The notes: generated by a model from the letters alone, not told the origin. Counted from the stretch's first letter, positions 1 through 8,367 are shown. The stretch is DNA of 64,000 bases from Palsa-851 sp963791435 (GCA_963791435.1 CAWBSL010000001.1:1054001-1118000), one strand, 5' to 3'. Numbers and translations are program-made.

Positions 1-934
1 CGTCGACCTCGGCGTCGTCAAAGCTCCACGACTGCCGGTAGTGGTGGGCGGCGAGGAGCAGGCGCACCGCGGCTCCAGGGACGCGCGCGACGAGGTCGCG
101 GACGAAGACCAGGTTGCCGAGGGACTTGCTCATCTTCACGCCGTCGAGGTTGACCATCGCGACGTGCACCCAGTGCCGGACATAGGGCGCGACGCCGCCG
201 GCCTCCGCCTGGGCGATCTCCGACTCATGGTGCGGGTAGATCAGGTCGTCGCCGCCGCCGTGGATGTCGACGGGGTGGCCGAGCGCGCCCGTGGACATCA
301 CCGTGCATTCGATGTGCCAGCCCGGCCGGCCCTCACTCCAGGGGCTGGTCCAGCTCGGCTCACCCGGCGTGGACGCCTGCCAGAGGACGAAGTCGAGCGG
401 GTGACGTTTGCGCGGGTCGTCGGGGTTTGCGCCGCGCTCGCGGCTGAGCTCGATCATGGTCGCGTGGTCGAGGCGGCTCAGGCGTCCGTAGTCCGGATAC
501 ACGCCAGAGTTGAAGAACACCCAGCCGTCGCTCGCGTATGCATAGCCACCGTCGACCAGCCGCGCAATCCATTCGACCATCTCCTCGACGTGCTCGGTCG
601 CGCGCGGTGCGACGTCGACCGGGATGAGGCCGATCGCCGCCATGTCGTGGTCGAACATGCGCACCTGTTCCGTTGCAAGGGCTCGAAATTCGACACCGCG
701 CTCGCGCGCGACACGCAGGATGTCGTCATCAACGTCGGTGACGTTCCGCACGCTCCGCACCGCGATGCCGGCGTCGCGGAAGCGCCGGTTGAGGACGTCG
801 AACACGTGATAGACGAACGCGTGGCCGAGGTGCGCCGAGTTGTACGGCGTGATGCCGCAGACGTAGATGCCGACGCGTCCGCCCCGCGGCTCGAAGGGCA
901 CCACCTCCTGGCGGGCGGTGTCGAACAATTGCAT
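1..934 (-). CDS. Cysteine ligase of the CysS/MshC family (gene cut by the window edge)
   Basis: This enzyme has the class I aminoacyl-tRNA synthetase fold and activates cysteine with ATP. It is either cysteinyl-tRNA synthetase or MshC, which couples cysteine to glucosaminyl-inositol in mycothiol synthesis. The 311 visible codons hold CGITPY at residues 26-31 (zinc-binding Cys), HLGH at 35-38, GWHIEC at 205-210 and KMSKS near 267-271. CGITPY and the RHPLDFVLW/GEPSW stretch resemble MshC, since ordinary CysS has CGPTVY there, whereas the HHESEIAQAE stretch resembles CysS. The ATG lies 11 bases after the Nudix stop, so both are probably on one transcript. The C-terminal part that would decide the matter (a tRNA anticodon-binding domain in CysS, shorter in MshC) is outside the window. 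The family is certain; the substrate is not. Confidence 0.85.
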   Translation of the reverse strand, partial: MQLFDTARQEVVPFEPRGGRVGIYVCGITPYNSAHLGHAFVYHVFDVLNRRFRDAGIAVRSVRNVTDVDDDILRVARERGVEFRALATEQVRMFDHDMAAIGLIPVDVAPRATEHVEEMVEWIARLVDGGYAYASDGWVFFNSGVYPDYGRLSRLDHATMIELSRERGANPDDPRKRHPLDFVLWQASTPGEPSWTSPWSEGRPGWHIECTVMSTGALGHPVDIHGGGDDLIYPHHESEIAQAEAGGVAPYVRHWVHVAMVNLDGVKMSKSLGNLVFVRDLVARVPGAAVRLLLAAHHYRQSWSFDDAEVD

Positions 935-945
935 GCCGCCCGATT

Positions 946-1419
946 CTACGGCGCGCTTGCCGGCACCCCTTGTGGCTGCTCCGGTTCGAGGATGCTTCGC
1001 GCCGCGTCGAGGACGGCGATGCTGTTCCTGAAAGTCAGCCGCGCTTTCGCGGCGTCGAACCCGAACCAGCCCGCCTCCGCGATCTCGGCAGGATCCGGGT
1101 GGAGCTCGGTATCCGGCGGCGCTTCGACGATGAAGTGATGGACTCGCTTGAACACGAGTGCGCCGTGATTCGGTCGCCGGTAGACGTACTCCGCGACCGG
1201 CAGCGGTGCTCGCAAGGTAAGCAACGCAACTGGAATGCCCGTCTCCTCGGAGATCTCGCGTATCGCGGCAACCTCCGGCGTTTCGCCGCGTTCGATCAGC
1301 CCTTTCGGGAAGCCCCAGTGCTGACCGTCGCTGACGAGACACACCTCGTAGCCGCCCGGTGCGCGTCGCACCACGACGCCTCCAGAGGAAATCTCATTGG
1401 GGCGCATGGGCCGGCGCAT
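946..1419 (-). CDS. Nudix hydrolase
   Basis: A small Nudix enzyme of about 157 residues that would hydrolyse a nucleoside diphosphate linked to another group; the substrate cannot be read from sequence. The Nudix box is complete: GLIERGE, then seven residues, then REISEETGI, matching G-x5-E-x7-REUxEExGU. The open frame continues upstream to 1536, but that would run into the tRNA-Asp gene, so I start at the ATG of MRRPMRPNEI, which has GGAG about 12 bases upstream. An ATG four codons later is also possible. It precedes the cysteine ligase by 11 bases and is divergent from the tRNA. Confidence 0.85.
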   Translation of the reverse strand: MRRPMRPNEISSGGVVVRRAPGGYEVCLVSDGQHWGFPKGLIERGETPEVAAIREISEETGIPVALLTLRAPLPVAEYVYRRPNHGALVFKRVHHFIVEAPPDTELHPDPAEIAEAGWFGFDAAKARLTFRNSIAVLDAARSILEPEQPQGVPASAP

Positions 1420-1487
1420 CGCCGCACCGTACTCCGGTCCGCCCCATCGACGATCGCGCACGTTCGTCCGGTGCGCCCGAGCGCGGT

Positions 1488-1496
1488 TGCTATGAT
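1488..1496 (+). promoter_or_regulatory. Extended -10 promoter of tRNA-Asp
   Basis: TGC followed by TATGAT forms an extended -10 element ending 12 bases before the mature tRNA-Asp. No clear -35 is visible, which fits an extended -10 promoter. Confidence 0.5.
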
Positions 1497-1508
1497 CGTG
1501 GGCTCCGC

Positions 1509-1587
1509 GGCCCCGTGGTGTAGCCTGGCCTAACACGCCACCCTGTCAAGGTGGAGATCGTCGGTTCGAATCCGATCGGGGTCGCCA
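1509..1587 (+). tRNA. tRNA-Asp (GTC)
   Basis: The cloverleaf folds fully. The 7-bp acceptor stem (GGCCCCG with CGGGGTC, one G-U pair), the anticodon stem CCACC/GGTGG with loop CTGTCAA (anticodon GTC) and the T arm GTCGG-TTCGAAT-CCGAT are all present. The discriminator is G, as expected for tRNA-Asp, and the CCA end is encoded. Confidence 0.95.
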
Positions 1588-1609
1588 CGGCGCGGGAGCA
1601 TTCCACTAC

Positions 1610-2158
1610 ATGGACTTCCATCCGCCCGAAGAGCTGCACGGCGAGATCGTCACGCTGCGTCGCTATCGATTGACCGACCGAGACGCACTGAAGGCTGCCA
1701 TCGCGGCGAGCCTCGAGAGCCTGCGGGACTGGATGCCGTGGGCGCAGGAACCGCCGACGGACGCATCGGTGGCCAGCTTTCTCGACCCGGCCGTCGCGCT
1801 GTTCGGCGGCGACGCGGCTGCCAACTACGCGATCACGCTGCGCGAGGGCGGTCAGCTCGCCGGCGGTTGCGGACTCATGCCGCGCATCGGTCCGAGCGCG
1901 CTGGAGATCGGGTACTGGGTGCACTCCGCGTTTCATCGGCGTGGCATCGCCACCGAGTCCGCACGGCTGCTCACCAATGTGGGGCTTGCAGCATCTGGGG
2001 TTCGTCGCGTCGAGATCCACTGCGAGCAGGGCAACGCCGCGAGCGCCGGGGTCGCGCGAGCTTTGGGATACCGCCTGGATCGGGTCAACGATGGCCCGGT
2101 CGACTCGGCGGGGAAGACCGGTCGGATGATGATCTGGATCACCGAGCAGCCCGTCTGA
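1610..2158 (+). CDS. GNAT acetyltransferase, RimJ/RimL type
   Basis: A 182-residue GNAT-family N-acetyltransferase that would move an acetyl group from acetyl-CoA to an amine. It begins with the GEIVTLRRYRLTDRDAL segment typical of RimJ/RimL-like members. The acetyl-CoA-binding region is GYWVHSAFHRRGIATESARLL near residues 103-123, and the NAASAGVARALGYR helix follows near 145-158. The substrate could be a protein N-terminus, a small amine or an antibiotic. It starts 22 bases after tRNA-Asp on the same strand and may share its transcript. Confidence 0.85.
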   Translation: MDFHPPEELHGEIVTLRRYRLTDRDALKAAIAASLESLRDWMPWAQEPPTDASVASFLDPAVALFGGDAAANYAITLREGGQLAGGCGLMPRIGPSALEIGYWVHSAFHRRGIATESARLLTNVGLAASGVRRVEIHCEQGNAASAGVARALGYRLDRVNDGPVDSAGKTGRMMIWITEQPV

Positions 2159-2167
2159 GCGGCGTGA

Positions 2168-2971
2168 TCAGGTGATCGTGATGCCCGCGAGATCGGCCGG
2201 TTCCGGGTACTTCGGGTCCATGTCCGTCAGGGTCTCGATGAGCAGCCTGCTCACCGCCCAGTTGCGGAACCACTTGTTGTCGGCGGGGATGACATACCAG
2301 GGTGCCGCCTTCGTCGACGTGCGCTCGATCGCCTCTGAATACGCCGCCTGATACTCCTTCCAGAGCGCGCGATCCTCGAGGTCGCCGCGCTGGAACTTCC
2401 AGCGTTTCTGCGGATCCTTGAGGCGCTCCTCGAAGCGCCGGCGCTGCTCATCCTTGCTGATGAGCAGACAGCATTTGATGATCGTCGTCCCGCCCTGGCT
2501 GAGCAGGGACTCAAATGCAGCGATGTCCGCATACCGCTTCTTCCACACCGATTTCGGGACCAGCTTGCGCACGCGCGCCACCAGCACATCCTCGTACTGG
2601 GAGCGGTTGAAGATGCCGATCTCGCCGGCGTGCGGCACCGCAGCGTGCACACGCCAGAGAAAGTCGTGCGCCATCTCTTCAGCTGTCGGCGTCTTGAAGG
2701 ATGTGACGCGTGTGCCCTGCGGGTTGACGCCGCTGAAGACGTGCGCCACGGTGCCGTCCTTGCCCGACGCGTCGGTCCCCTGGAGGATGAGCAGCACCGA
2801 ACGCCGGCTCTCAGCCCAGAGACGGGTCTGCAACTCAACGAGCGCCGCGCGGTCGTCCTGCAGCGCAGCGTCAGCGGCTTTGCGGCCGCCCGTGAGTGCT
2901 CGCGTGTCCGCGGGATTGAGGGTCGAGATATCGACCTTTGACCCGGGTTTGACCTTCCATAGCTCGCGCAT
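2168..2971 (-). CDS. ppk2: Polyphosphate kinase 2 family protein
   Basis: A 267-residue PPK2-family kinase that transfers phosphate between polyphosphate and nucleotides. The Walker A loop is GTDASGKDGT near residues 65-74 and the lid/Walker B region includes GEIGIFNRSQYEDVLV near 117-132. Length and the single PPK2 domain fit the family. I cannot tell whether it prefers AMP or ADP, or phosphorylates or dephosphorylates nucleotides. It lies 37 bases downstream of the alpha/beta hydrolase but also has its own -10 hexamer nine bases before the ATG. Confidence 0.92.
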   Translation of the reverse strand: MRELWKVKPGSKVDISTLNPADTRALTGGRKAADAALQDDRAALVELQTRLWAESRRSVLLILQGTDASGKDGTVAHVFSGVNPQGTRVTSFKTPTAEEMAHDFLWRVHAAVPHAGEIGIFNRSQYEDVLVARVRKLVPKSVWKKRYADIAAFESLLSQGGTTIIKCCLLISKDEQRRRFEERLKDPQKRWKFQRGDLEDRALWKEYQAAYSEAIERTSTKAAPWYVIPADNKWFRNWAVSRLLIETLTDMDPKYPEPADLAGITIT

Positions 2972-2980
2972 CGCTGCTGA

Positions 2981-2986
2981 ACTCTA
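2981..2986 (-). promoter_or_regulatory. -10 hexamer of ppk2 (leaderless layout)
   Basis: TAGAGT on the minus strand ends nine bases before the ppk2 ATG, with no Shine-Dalgarno sequence between them. Confidence 0.35.
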
Positions 2987-3008
2987 GTCCTCAGCCCTCC
3001 GGCGCGCC

Positions 3009-3870
3009 TCAGCCGAGATGCGACTGTAACCAGGAGGTGAGGTCTGCGAGAACCTCGGTCGCGCTCGGGCTCGTTGAAGATCTCGTGCCAGAGACCGTCG
3101 TACATCTTCAGCGTCTTGTCGGTGGAACCGGCGCGCTCGTAGACATGCGGTCCGCACTCTGGATCGACGAGGCCGTCGGCGGTCCCCTGCATCACCAGGA
3201 GTGGCATGCGCATCGAGGGCAATGCTTCGTCCACACGGTCCATCGCGACGAGCATCTCCGCGCCGAGGCGCGCGCGAATCGGCGTGCGGAACACGAGCGG
3301 GTCGTTGTTGTATGCATCCACGACGGCGTGGTCGCGGCTGATCCGGTTCAGCGGCAGCCGCAACACGCCCACGTTGGGCGCAATGCGCGAGAGCACGCGG
3401 CCGATCGCGAGCTGGACCTTGGAAACATCACCCGGGCACGCCGCGGGAGCGGAGAGCACGAGCCCGTCGAGCGGGGGGTTCGGGCGCACCGCGAAGTCGA
3501 GCGCGATCAGACCGCCCATGCTGTGGCCGAGGAGCACGAGACGCTGTGACGCCCACCTGTCACGTGCCCGGATGACGACGGTCGTCAGGTCATCCACGTA
3601 GTCGGCGAAACGCACCACGCTGGTTCGCCTGCCCTCGCTGAGCCCGTGACCGCGATGGTCCGCCGCAACGACGGCCAGGCCCTCGGCCACGAGTTGCACG
3701 GCGACCGCCGCGTACCGGCCGCCGTGCTCGGCAAAGCCGTGTGCGATCACGACGACGCCGCGTGGAGGGCTCGCCGGAGCCCAGGTTCTGACGTGAATCC
3801 GGAGACCTCGGACCCCGACGAACGTGTCCTCCTCAGGCACCACCCCCGAGTTGGGCTCCGCGACTGTCAC
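3009..3870 (-). CDS. Alpha/beta hydrolase, monoacylglycerol-lipase type, with an apparent +1 frameshift near its 3' end
   Basis: A serine hydrolase of the lysophospholipase/monoacylglycerol lipase group, expected to cut acyl esters. The oxyanion segment is VIAHGFAEHGGRY, the nucleophile elbow GHSMGG, the acid region GTADGLVDPE and the histidine region DGLWHEIFNEPERD. As deposited, the frame then leaves the family sequence and runs on in a different frame through nearly all of ppk2, to 2251. Skipping one base in the GACC at about 3057-3060 restores the expected end, EVLADLTSWLQSHLG, followed by TGA at 3009. I take 3009-3870 as the real gene with one extra base. Start is GTG with TGC-TAGGCT six bases upstream. 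Confidence 0.85.
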
Positions 3871-3876
3871 CCGGCG

Positions 3877-3885
3877 AGCCTAGCA
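3877..3885 (-). promoter_or_regulatory. Extended -10 promoter of the alpha/beta hydrolase
   Basis: On the minus strand TGC-TAGGCT ends six bases before the GTG start, leaving no room for a Shine-Dalgarno sequence. The transcript is probably leaderless. Confidence 0.45.
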
Positions 3886-3929
3886 ACCCAAAGTGGCCTT
3901 GCGAACACCCCTAAGCGGCCCAGTGGCGC

Positions 3930-3938
3930 TGATACACT
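3930..3938 (+). promoter_or_regulatory. Extended -10 promoter of oppDF
   Basis: TGA-TACACT is an extended -10 element ahead of oppD. AGGAGG follows at 3947-3952, near the predicted start of transcription and 15 bases before the ATG. Confidence 0.4.
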
Positions 3939-3967
3939 GCCTCGTGAGGAGGATTGCTCAGTTTCCT

Positions 3968-4984
3968 ATGGACAACTCCACCAACGTACTCGAGATCGAA
4001 GGTCTGAAGACCTACATCAGGCTGTCGCGGACAACGGTCCGAGCGGTGGATGGCATCTCCATGCACATCGCTCCTGGGGAGACCCTCGGACTGGTGGGCG
4101 AGTCCGGCTGCGGCAAAAGCATCACCGGCATGTCGATCATGAAGTTGCTGCCGTCCGGCGGCCACATCGTCGAAGGGAGCATCAAGCTCAGCGGCCGGGA
4201 TCTCGTGCCCCTCGAAGAGAAGGCGATGCGCGACATCCGCGGCAACGACATCGCTGTCATCTTCCAGGACCCCATGACCTCGCTCAACCCGACCATGACG
4301 ATCGGTGATCAGATCGGCGAGGTGCTGCACATCCATCGCGACCTCAACGACGACGAGACGCGCGAGCGGTGCGCCGAAGTCCTGGGACTCGTTGGGATGC
4401 CGCGACCCAAGGAGCGCCTCAGCGACTATCCGCATCAGCTCTCCGGTGGTCTTCGCCAGCGCGTGATGATCGCGATGGCGCTCGTGTGCGACCCGAAGCT
4501 CCTCATCGCCGATGAACCCACAACCGCACTCGACGTCACCATCCAGGCGCAGATTCTCGACCTCCTCGACGACCTTCGCCGCCGCCTCCACATGGCAGTG
4601 CTGCTGATCACGCACGACATGGGAGTCATCGCCGGTCGTGCGGATCGCGTCGCCGTCATGTATGCGGGCAAGATCGTCGAGACCGCCGAGACGCGGACGC
4701 TGTTCAAAGGCATGCGTCATCGCTATACGGAGGCACTCGTCGAGGCGATCCCGCGGCTCGATCAGGACGCCTCCACCGGTCTGTACAGCATCCCCGGTCT
4801 GCCGCCGGACCTCACCGCGCCGCCGCCCGCGTGCCGTTTCGCGGCGCGATGCAGATTCGACACGACGGTGTGCCATACCGAGGAACCGGTGCTCATCGAG
4901 CACGAGCCGGACCATCTCTACGCGTGTCATCACCCGGCCGGCGTTGACAGCCCGCTTGTACCGGAGACCGTTCCAGCGCGATGA
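3968..4984 (+). CDS. oppD: Oligopeptide/dipeptide ABC transporter ATPase, OppD/DppD type
   Basis: Cytoplasmic ATPase of a peptide importer, 338 residues. Walker A is GESGCGKS, the Q-loop region IFQDPMTSLNP, the signature LSGGLRQR, Walker B LLIADEPT and the switch histidine lies in LLITHDMG. After the ATPase domain comes the OppD/F C-terminal region with the cysteine pattern CRFAARC...C...C that can hold an iron-sulphur cluster in this family. The frame is open further upstream, but MDNSTNVLEIEGLK is the family N-terminus and has AGGAGG ahead of it. The stop overlaps the oppF start by four bases (ATGA). Confidence 0.93.
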   Translation: MDNSTNVLEIEGLKTYIRLSRTTVRAVDGISMHIAPGETLGLVGESGCGKSITGMSIMKLLPSGGHIVEGSIKLSGRDLVPLEEKAMRDIRGNDIAVIFQDPMTSLNPTMTIGDQIGEVLHIHRDLNDDETRERCAEVLGLVGMPRPKERLSDYPHQLSGGLRQRVMIAMALVCDPKLLIADEPTTALDVTIQAQILDLLDDLRRRLHMAVLLITHDMGVIAGRADRVAVMYAGKIVETAETRTLFKGMRHRYTEALVEAIPRLDQDASTGLYSIPGLPPDLTAPPPACRFAARCRFDTTVCHTEEPVLIEHEPDHLYACHHPAGVDSPLVPETVPAR

Positions 4985-6030
4985 CCGTGACACCCGCGAC
5001 TCCGTCGACGGCAGCCACTTCGCCCAATGGCACCAAGCCTTTTCTGGTCGTGAAGAACCTCGTCAAAGAGTTTCCGGTGACCAAGGGCGCGATCCTGCAA
5101 CGGCAGGTGGGCGCGGTGCACGCGGTCTCCGACGTGTCATTCGAGGTGCGCCCCGGCGAGACATTCGGACTCGTGGGTGAGTCGGGTTGCGGCAAGACCA
5201 CCACCGGACGAATGATCGTTGCCCTCGAGCCTCCCACATCGGGCTCGATCGTCATCAACGGCGAGGACATCGCCACGATGGGCAAGGGAAAACTGCGCAC
5301 GAAGCGCCGCGACATGCAGATGATGTTCCAGGACCCGTACGCGTCGCTGGACCCGCGCATGCGTGTCGTCACGATCCTGCGCGAGCCGCTTGCAATCCAG
5401 GGCATCGGCAGCAAGAAGGAGCAGATCGAGCGGTGCGCCGAGCTTCTGAACGACGTCGGACTCGCGCGCGGCGCGCTGGACCGCTATCCGCACGAGTTCA
5501 GCGGCGGTCAACGTCAACGCATCGGACTCGCAAGAGCACTCGCGCTCAACCCGAGCCTCATCGTCGCCGACGAGCCCGTGTCAGCGCTGGACGTGTCAAT
5601 CCGTTCGCAGATCCTGAACATGATGAACAGCCTGCAGGAGAAGTACGGGCTGACCTTCGTGATCATCTCCCACGACCTCTCGGTCGTGAAGTACATGTCA
5701 GACCGCATCGGCGTCATGTACCTCGGCAAGATGGTCGAGATCGGCAGCGGCGCCGAGCTCTACTCACAACCCGCGCACCCGTACACGCGCGGCCTCGTCA
5801 GCGCCATCCCAATCCCCGACCCTGACATCGAGCGCAACAAGGAGATGGACGCGCCGAAAGGCGAAATCCCCTCCGCAATCAATCCCCCCTCAGGCTGCCG
5901 CTTCCGCACCCGCTGCCCCCTCGCGCAGCAACTCTGCGCAGAACAAGAACCCCCGCTCCGAGCCTTCGGCGAGCACCACCTGGCCGCCTGCCACTTCCCG
6001 CTACGCACCCCAATAGAAACCGCAGCCTAG
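4981..6030 (+). CDS. oppF: Oligopeptide/dipeptide ABC transporter ATPase, OppF/DppF type
   Basis: Second ATPase of the peptide importer, 349 residues. Walker A is GESGCGKT, the Q-loop region MFQDPYASLDPRMRV, the signature FSGGQRQR, Walker B LIVADEPVSALD and the switch histidine is in IISHDLS. The C-terminal CRFRTRCPLAQQLC segment is the cysteine motif typical of OppF/DppF. It is translationally coupled to oppD. The permease and binding-protein partners are oppC, oppB and oppA, which lie 350 bases away on the opposite strand. Confidence 0.93.
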   Translation: MTVTPATPSTAATSPNGTKPFLVVKNLVKEFPVTKGAILQRQVGAVHAVSDVSFEVRPGETFGLVGESGCGKTTTGRMIVALEPPTSGSIVINGEDIATMGKGKLRTKRRDMQMMFQDPYASLDPRMRVVTILREPLAIQGIGSKKEQIERCAELLNDVGLARGALDRYPHEFSGGQRQRIGLARALALNPSLIVADEPVSALDVSIRSQILNMMNSLQEKYGLTFVIISHDLSVVKYMSDRIGVMYLGKMVEIGSGAELYSQPAHPYTRGLVSAIPIPDPDIERNKEMDAPKGEIPSAINPPSGCRFRTRCPLAQQLCAEQEPPLRAFGEHHLAACHFPLRTPIETAA

Positions 6031-6232
6031 CGGCCTCCGGCAATTCCTGCCTCTAGCGAGGGAGGCGCCGGCGGACAGGAGCGATCACACGAGCTGGTGG
6101 AACGACGCCGTCCGGGTGGCGGCTTGGGGAGTAGCGCCGCCGGAGCGTCGGCGCCCGGGCTGCGCCGCAGGCTGGAACAACCGATGACTGGAACCGGCGT
6201 CGATGCGCAGAGTGGCGAGGGGCCCCAAGGCG

Positions 6233-6273
6233 ACAGGACCCGGACGAGAGCGCGGACTAACGCGCTGAAGTGG
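6233..6273 (+). repeat. Direct repeat, copy 1
   Basis: The 24 bases beginning ACAGGACCCGGACGAGAGCG are identical to copy 2 at 6321, and the next stretch up to AGTGGG is partly conserved. The copies are 88 bases apart. Confidence 0.7.
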
Positions 6274-6320
6274 GCTCGGCGACCGAGCATAGCTGGCGCC
6301 TCAGGAGCGGTCCCCCAGGC

Positions 6321-6361
6321 ACAGGACCCGGACGAGAGCGCGGAGCGAAGCGCTCCAGTGG
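6321..6361 (+). repeat. Direct repeat, copy 2, with internal hairpin
   Basis: Second copy of the repeat at 6233. Its 3' half contains the perfect 6-bp hairpin GGAGCG-AAG-CGCTCC (6342-6356), which copy 1 lacks. Confidence 0.7.
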
Positions 6362-6381
6362 GATTCGCTACGAGCCCGTGG

Positions 6382-7332
6382 TCAGCGCTTCTGGAGCCGA
6401 ACCTCGAGGGCGTCGCGCAACGCATCGCCAATGAAGTTGAAGGCGACGACCGTGAGCACGATCGCGAGGCCGGCGGGGTAGATCAACCACCACCAGCCGT
6501 TGGCGATGTAGGTCGTTCCGTCGGAGAGCATGGCGCCCCAGTTGGTGGCAGGCGGTGCGATACCGAGCCCGAGGTAGTTGACCGCGGCCACGAGGAGGAT
6601 GGCGTCAGCAACCTGGAAGGTCGCGTTCACCATGATCGTGCCGACCGAGTTCGGAATGATGTGGCGGAGCACGATGCGGAATCCACCGCCACCCATCATC
6701 GTCACCGCCTGCACGTACTCACGAGTTCGCAGCGTCAACGCCTCAGCACGGACGAGACGGGCTGGAATGAGCCACGCGGTCACTGACACCACGAGGATGA
6801 GGGTCAGCACGTTGCGCGGGAACGCGACCGCGAGGAAGAGCAGAAGGAACAGCGCGGGGATCGCGAGCATGACGTCGACGAAACGCATCAACACGTTGTC
6901 GACCCATCCGCCGAAGAAGCCGGCCACCGCGCCCCAGAGAACGCCGAACATCGTCGCGATGAGGGCCGCGGCGATACCGATCTCGAGGGAAGTCTGACCG
7001 CCGATCATCAGCCGGCCGACGATGTCAAATCCGTCCTGGTCGGTACCGAGAATGTGCTTCGACGAGGGCGCGAGGAATTCGTTGGCGAGGTTCGTGTCCA
7101 CCTGGTCCGTGTGATAGATGAAGGGCCCCACGAAGCAGAACAGGACCATGAACACGACGATGCCGACGCCCACCACGGCGAGGCGGTTCTGCACGAAGAC
7201 GTTGAACGCCAGACGCCAGACGCCCTGTGTCTCGAAAGCCGGAGCGACATCCTGGATCTCGCCAGGCTTTTCCTGGGTTGGGCTGGCAGGAACCGGGAAG
7301 GCGATGGTTTGCGGTTGATCCAAGGTGCTCAT
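6382..7332 (-). CDS. oppC: Oligopeptide/dipeptide ABC transporter permease, OppC/DppC type
   Basis: Inner-membrane permease of the peptide importer, 316 residues. The N-terminal OppC region with one membrane helix (near residues 50-72) is followed by ILGTDQDGFDIVGRLMIGGQ, the characteristic segment ahead of the binding-protein-dependent transport domain. The EAA loop, which docks the ATPases, is near EALTLRTREYVQAVTMMGGG. The start overlaps the oppB stop by four bases. It is part of the minus-strand unit oppA-oppB-oppC. Confidence 0.93.
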   Translation of the reverse strand: MSTLDQPQTIAFPVPASPTQEKPGEIQDVAPAFETQGVWRLAFNVFVQNRLAVVGVGIVVFMVLFCFVGPFIYHTDQVDTNLANEFLAPSSKHILGTDQDGFDIVGRLMIGGQTSLEIGIAAALIATMFGVLWGAVAGFFGGWVDNVLMRFVDVMLAIPALFLLLFLAVAFPRNVLTLILVVSVTAWLIPARLVRAEALTLRTREYVQAVTMMGGGGFRIVLRHIIPNSVGTIMVNATFQVADAILLVAAVNYLGLGIAPPATNWGAMLSDGTTYIANGWWWLIYPAGLAIVLTVVAFNFIGDALRDALEVRLQKR

Positions 7333-8285
7333 GCTCGGCGGTACCTCACGCGCGGGTCGGCGATCGCGTACATGACGTCGGCCATGAGCGAACCGAGCAC
7401 GGTCGCGAAGCCGGTCACAACGATCACGCCGAGGATGATCGGATAGTCAGTGCTCAAGGTGGCGTTCCAGAAGATGTAGCCGATCCCCGGATAGTTGAAG
7501 AGCGCTTCCGTGATCAGCGCCCCGCTGAAGACGTAGCCCACGGAAAGGCCGATCAGGGTGAGGATCGGGATCATCGCGTTCCGGAGCACGTGCACGAAGA
7601 GCACCCTCGAGTTCGAGGCTCCCTTCGCACGTGCGGTACGCGTGTAGTCCTGGACCATGTTCTCGAGGGTCGAGGAGCGCATGTAGCGGCTGAATGAGGC
7701 GATGGTCACCAGGGAGAGCGTGGCCACCGGCAGGACCAGCGAGCTCAACTGGTTGAGGTCGTCGGTGATGAAGGCGCCCTGAGGGCCCTCAGACGGGAAC
7801 CAGTGGAGGATGAAGCTGAACAGGACGATGAGGATGATCCCGAGCCAGAACACCGGCATCGAGTAGAGGACGAACGAGGCGCCGGTGAAGACGTAGTCAT
7901 CCACGTGGTTGCGACGAACGGCCTGGTAGATCCCGAGCGGGATGGCGATGACGATCGCGACGATGTACGACAGGCCGAGGAGCAGCAGCGTCTTCGGGAG
8001 GTACTGGACCAGGAGCGACGACACGCTCTGGTTCAGCTTGTACGAGAAACCGAAGTTCCCGTGGAACAGCTGCCAGAGGTACGTCAGGTACTGCACCGGC
8101 AACGGCTGATCGAGACCGTTCTCGTGGTTGAATTCCGCGATCTGCGCTGCGTTGGCTCTGGTGCCAAGGACGTTCCTGGCCACTCCTCCACCCGGAATGA
8201 TGTGGAGCAGGATGAAGACGATCAGCGTGACCCCGATTGTGATCAGGATCGCCTGGAATATCCGCCGGATGATGTAGCCGAGCAT
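7329..8285 (-). CDS. oppB: Oligopeptide/dipeptide ABC transporter permease, OppB/DppB type
   Basis: Inner-membrane permease of the peptide importer, 318 residues, with about six membrane helices. It starts with MLGYIIRRIFQAILITIGVT, the usual OppB first helix. The EAA loop region is QDYTRTARAKGASNSRVLFVH, and the protein ends with YAIADPRVRYRRA, the common OppB terminus. AGGAG lies five bases before the ATG. A strong hairpin separates it from the upstream oppA. Confidence 0.93.
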   Translation of the reverse strand: MLGYIIRRIFQAILITIGVTLIVFILLHIIPGGGVARNVLGTRANAAQIAEFNHENGLDQPLPVQYLTYLWQLFHGNFGFSYKLNQSVSSLLVQYLPKTLLLLGLSYIVAIVIAIPLGIYQAVRRNHVDDYVFTGASFVLYSMPVFWLGIILIVLFSFILHWFPSEGPQGAFITDDLNQLSSLVLPVATLSLVTIASFSRYMRSSTLENMVQDYTRTARAKGASNSRVLFVHVLRNAMIPILTLIGLSVGYVFSGALITEALFNYPGIGYIFWNATLSTDYPIILGVIVVTGFATVLGSLMADVMYAIADPRVRYRRA

Positions 8286-8337
8286 TGGCTCCTACCTCGC
8301 CCTGACGCCCATTTGACAAAGATTAGCGGAATGGACG

Positions 8338-8367
8338 GGGGGATGCCGGCTCCTGCCGGCATCCCCC
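8338..8367 (-). terminator. Strong hairpin between oppA and oppB (attenuating terminator)
   Basis: A perfect 13-bp stem (GGGGGATGCCGGC with GCCGGCATCCCCC) closes a 4-nt loop TCCT just after the oppA stop. There is only a weak T-run downstream on the minus strand, so it may act as partial terminator or mRNA stabiliser. Such hairpins often let the binding protein be made in excess over the permeases. Confidence 0.7.

Larger units (their letters stand above)
6031..6381. other. Intergenic spacer between convergent oppF and oppC, without a gene
   Basis: This spacer of about 350 bases between convergent genes has no convincing coding frame. It holds GC-rich inverted repeats, including the perfect hairpin GGAGCG-AAG-CGCTCC at 6342-6356, and two copies of a 40-bp direct repeat described separately. 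Transcripts from both sides must end here, but I see no classic T-tract terminator. Confidence 0.6.

Noticed and set aside
31..1138. Plus-strand open frames across the first kilobase
   Set aside because: They are antisense shadows of the cysteine ligase and Nudix genes, typical of GC-rich DNA.
2251..3008. 539-residue hydrolase fusion reading through ppk2
   Set aside because: The extension is the out-of-frame shadow of ppk2, and a single base change restores the normal family C-terminus.
6031..6381. CRISPR array or insertion-sequence ends in the opp spacer
   Set aside because: There are only two repeat copies with dissimilar 3' halves, no regular spacers, no transposase and no target duplication.
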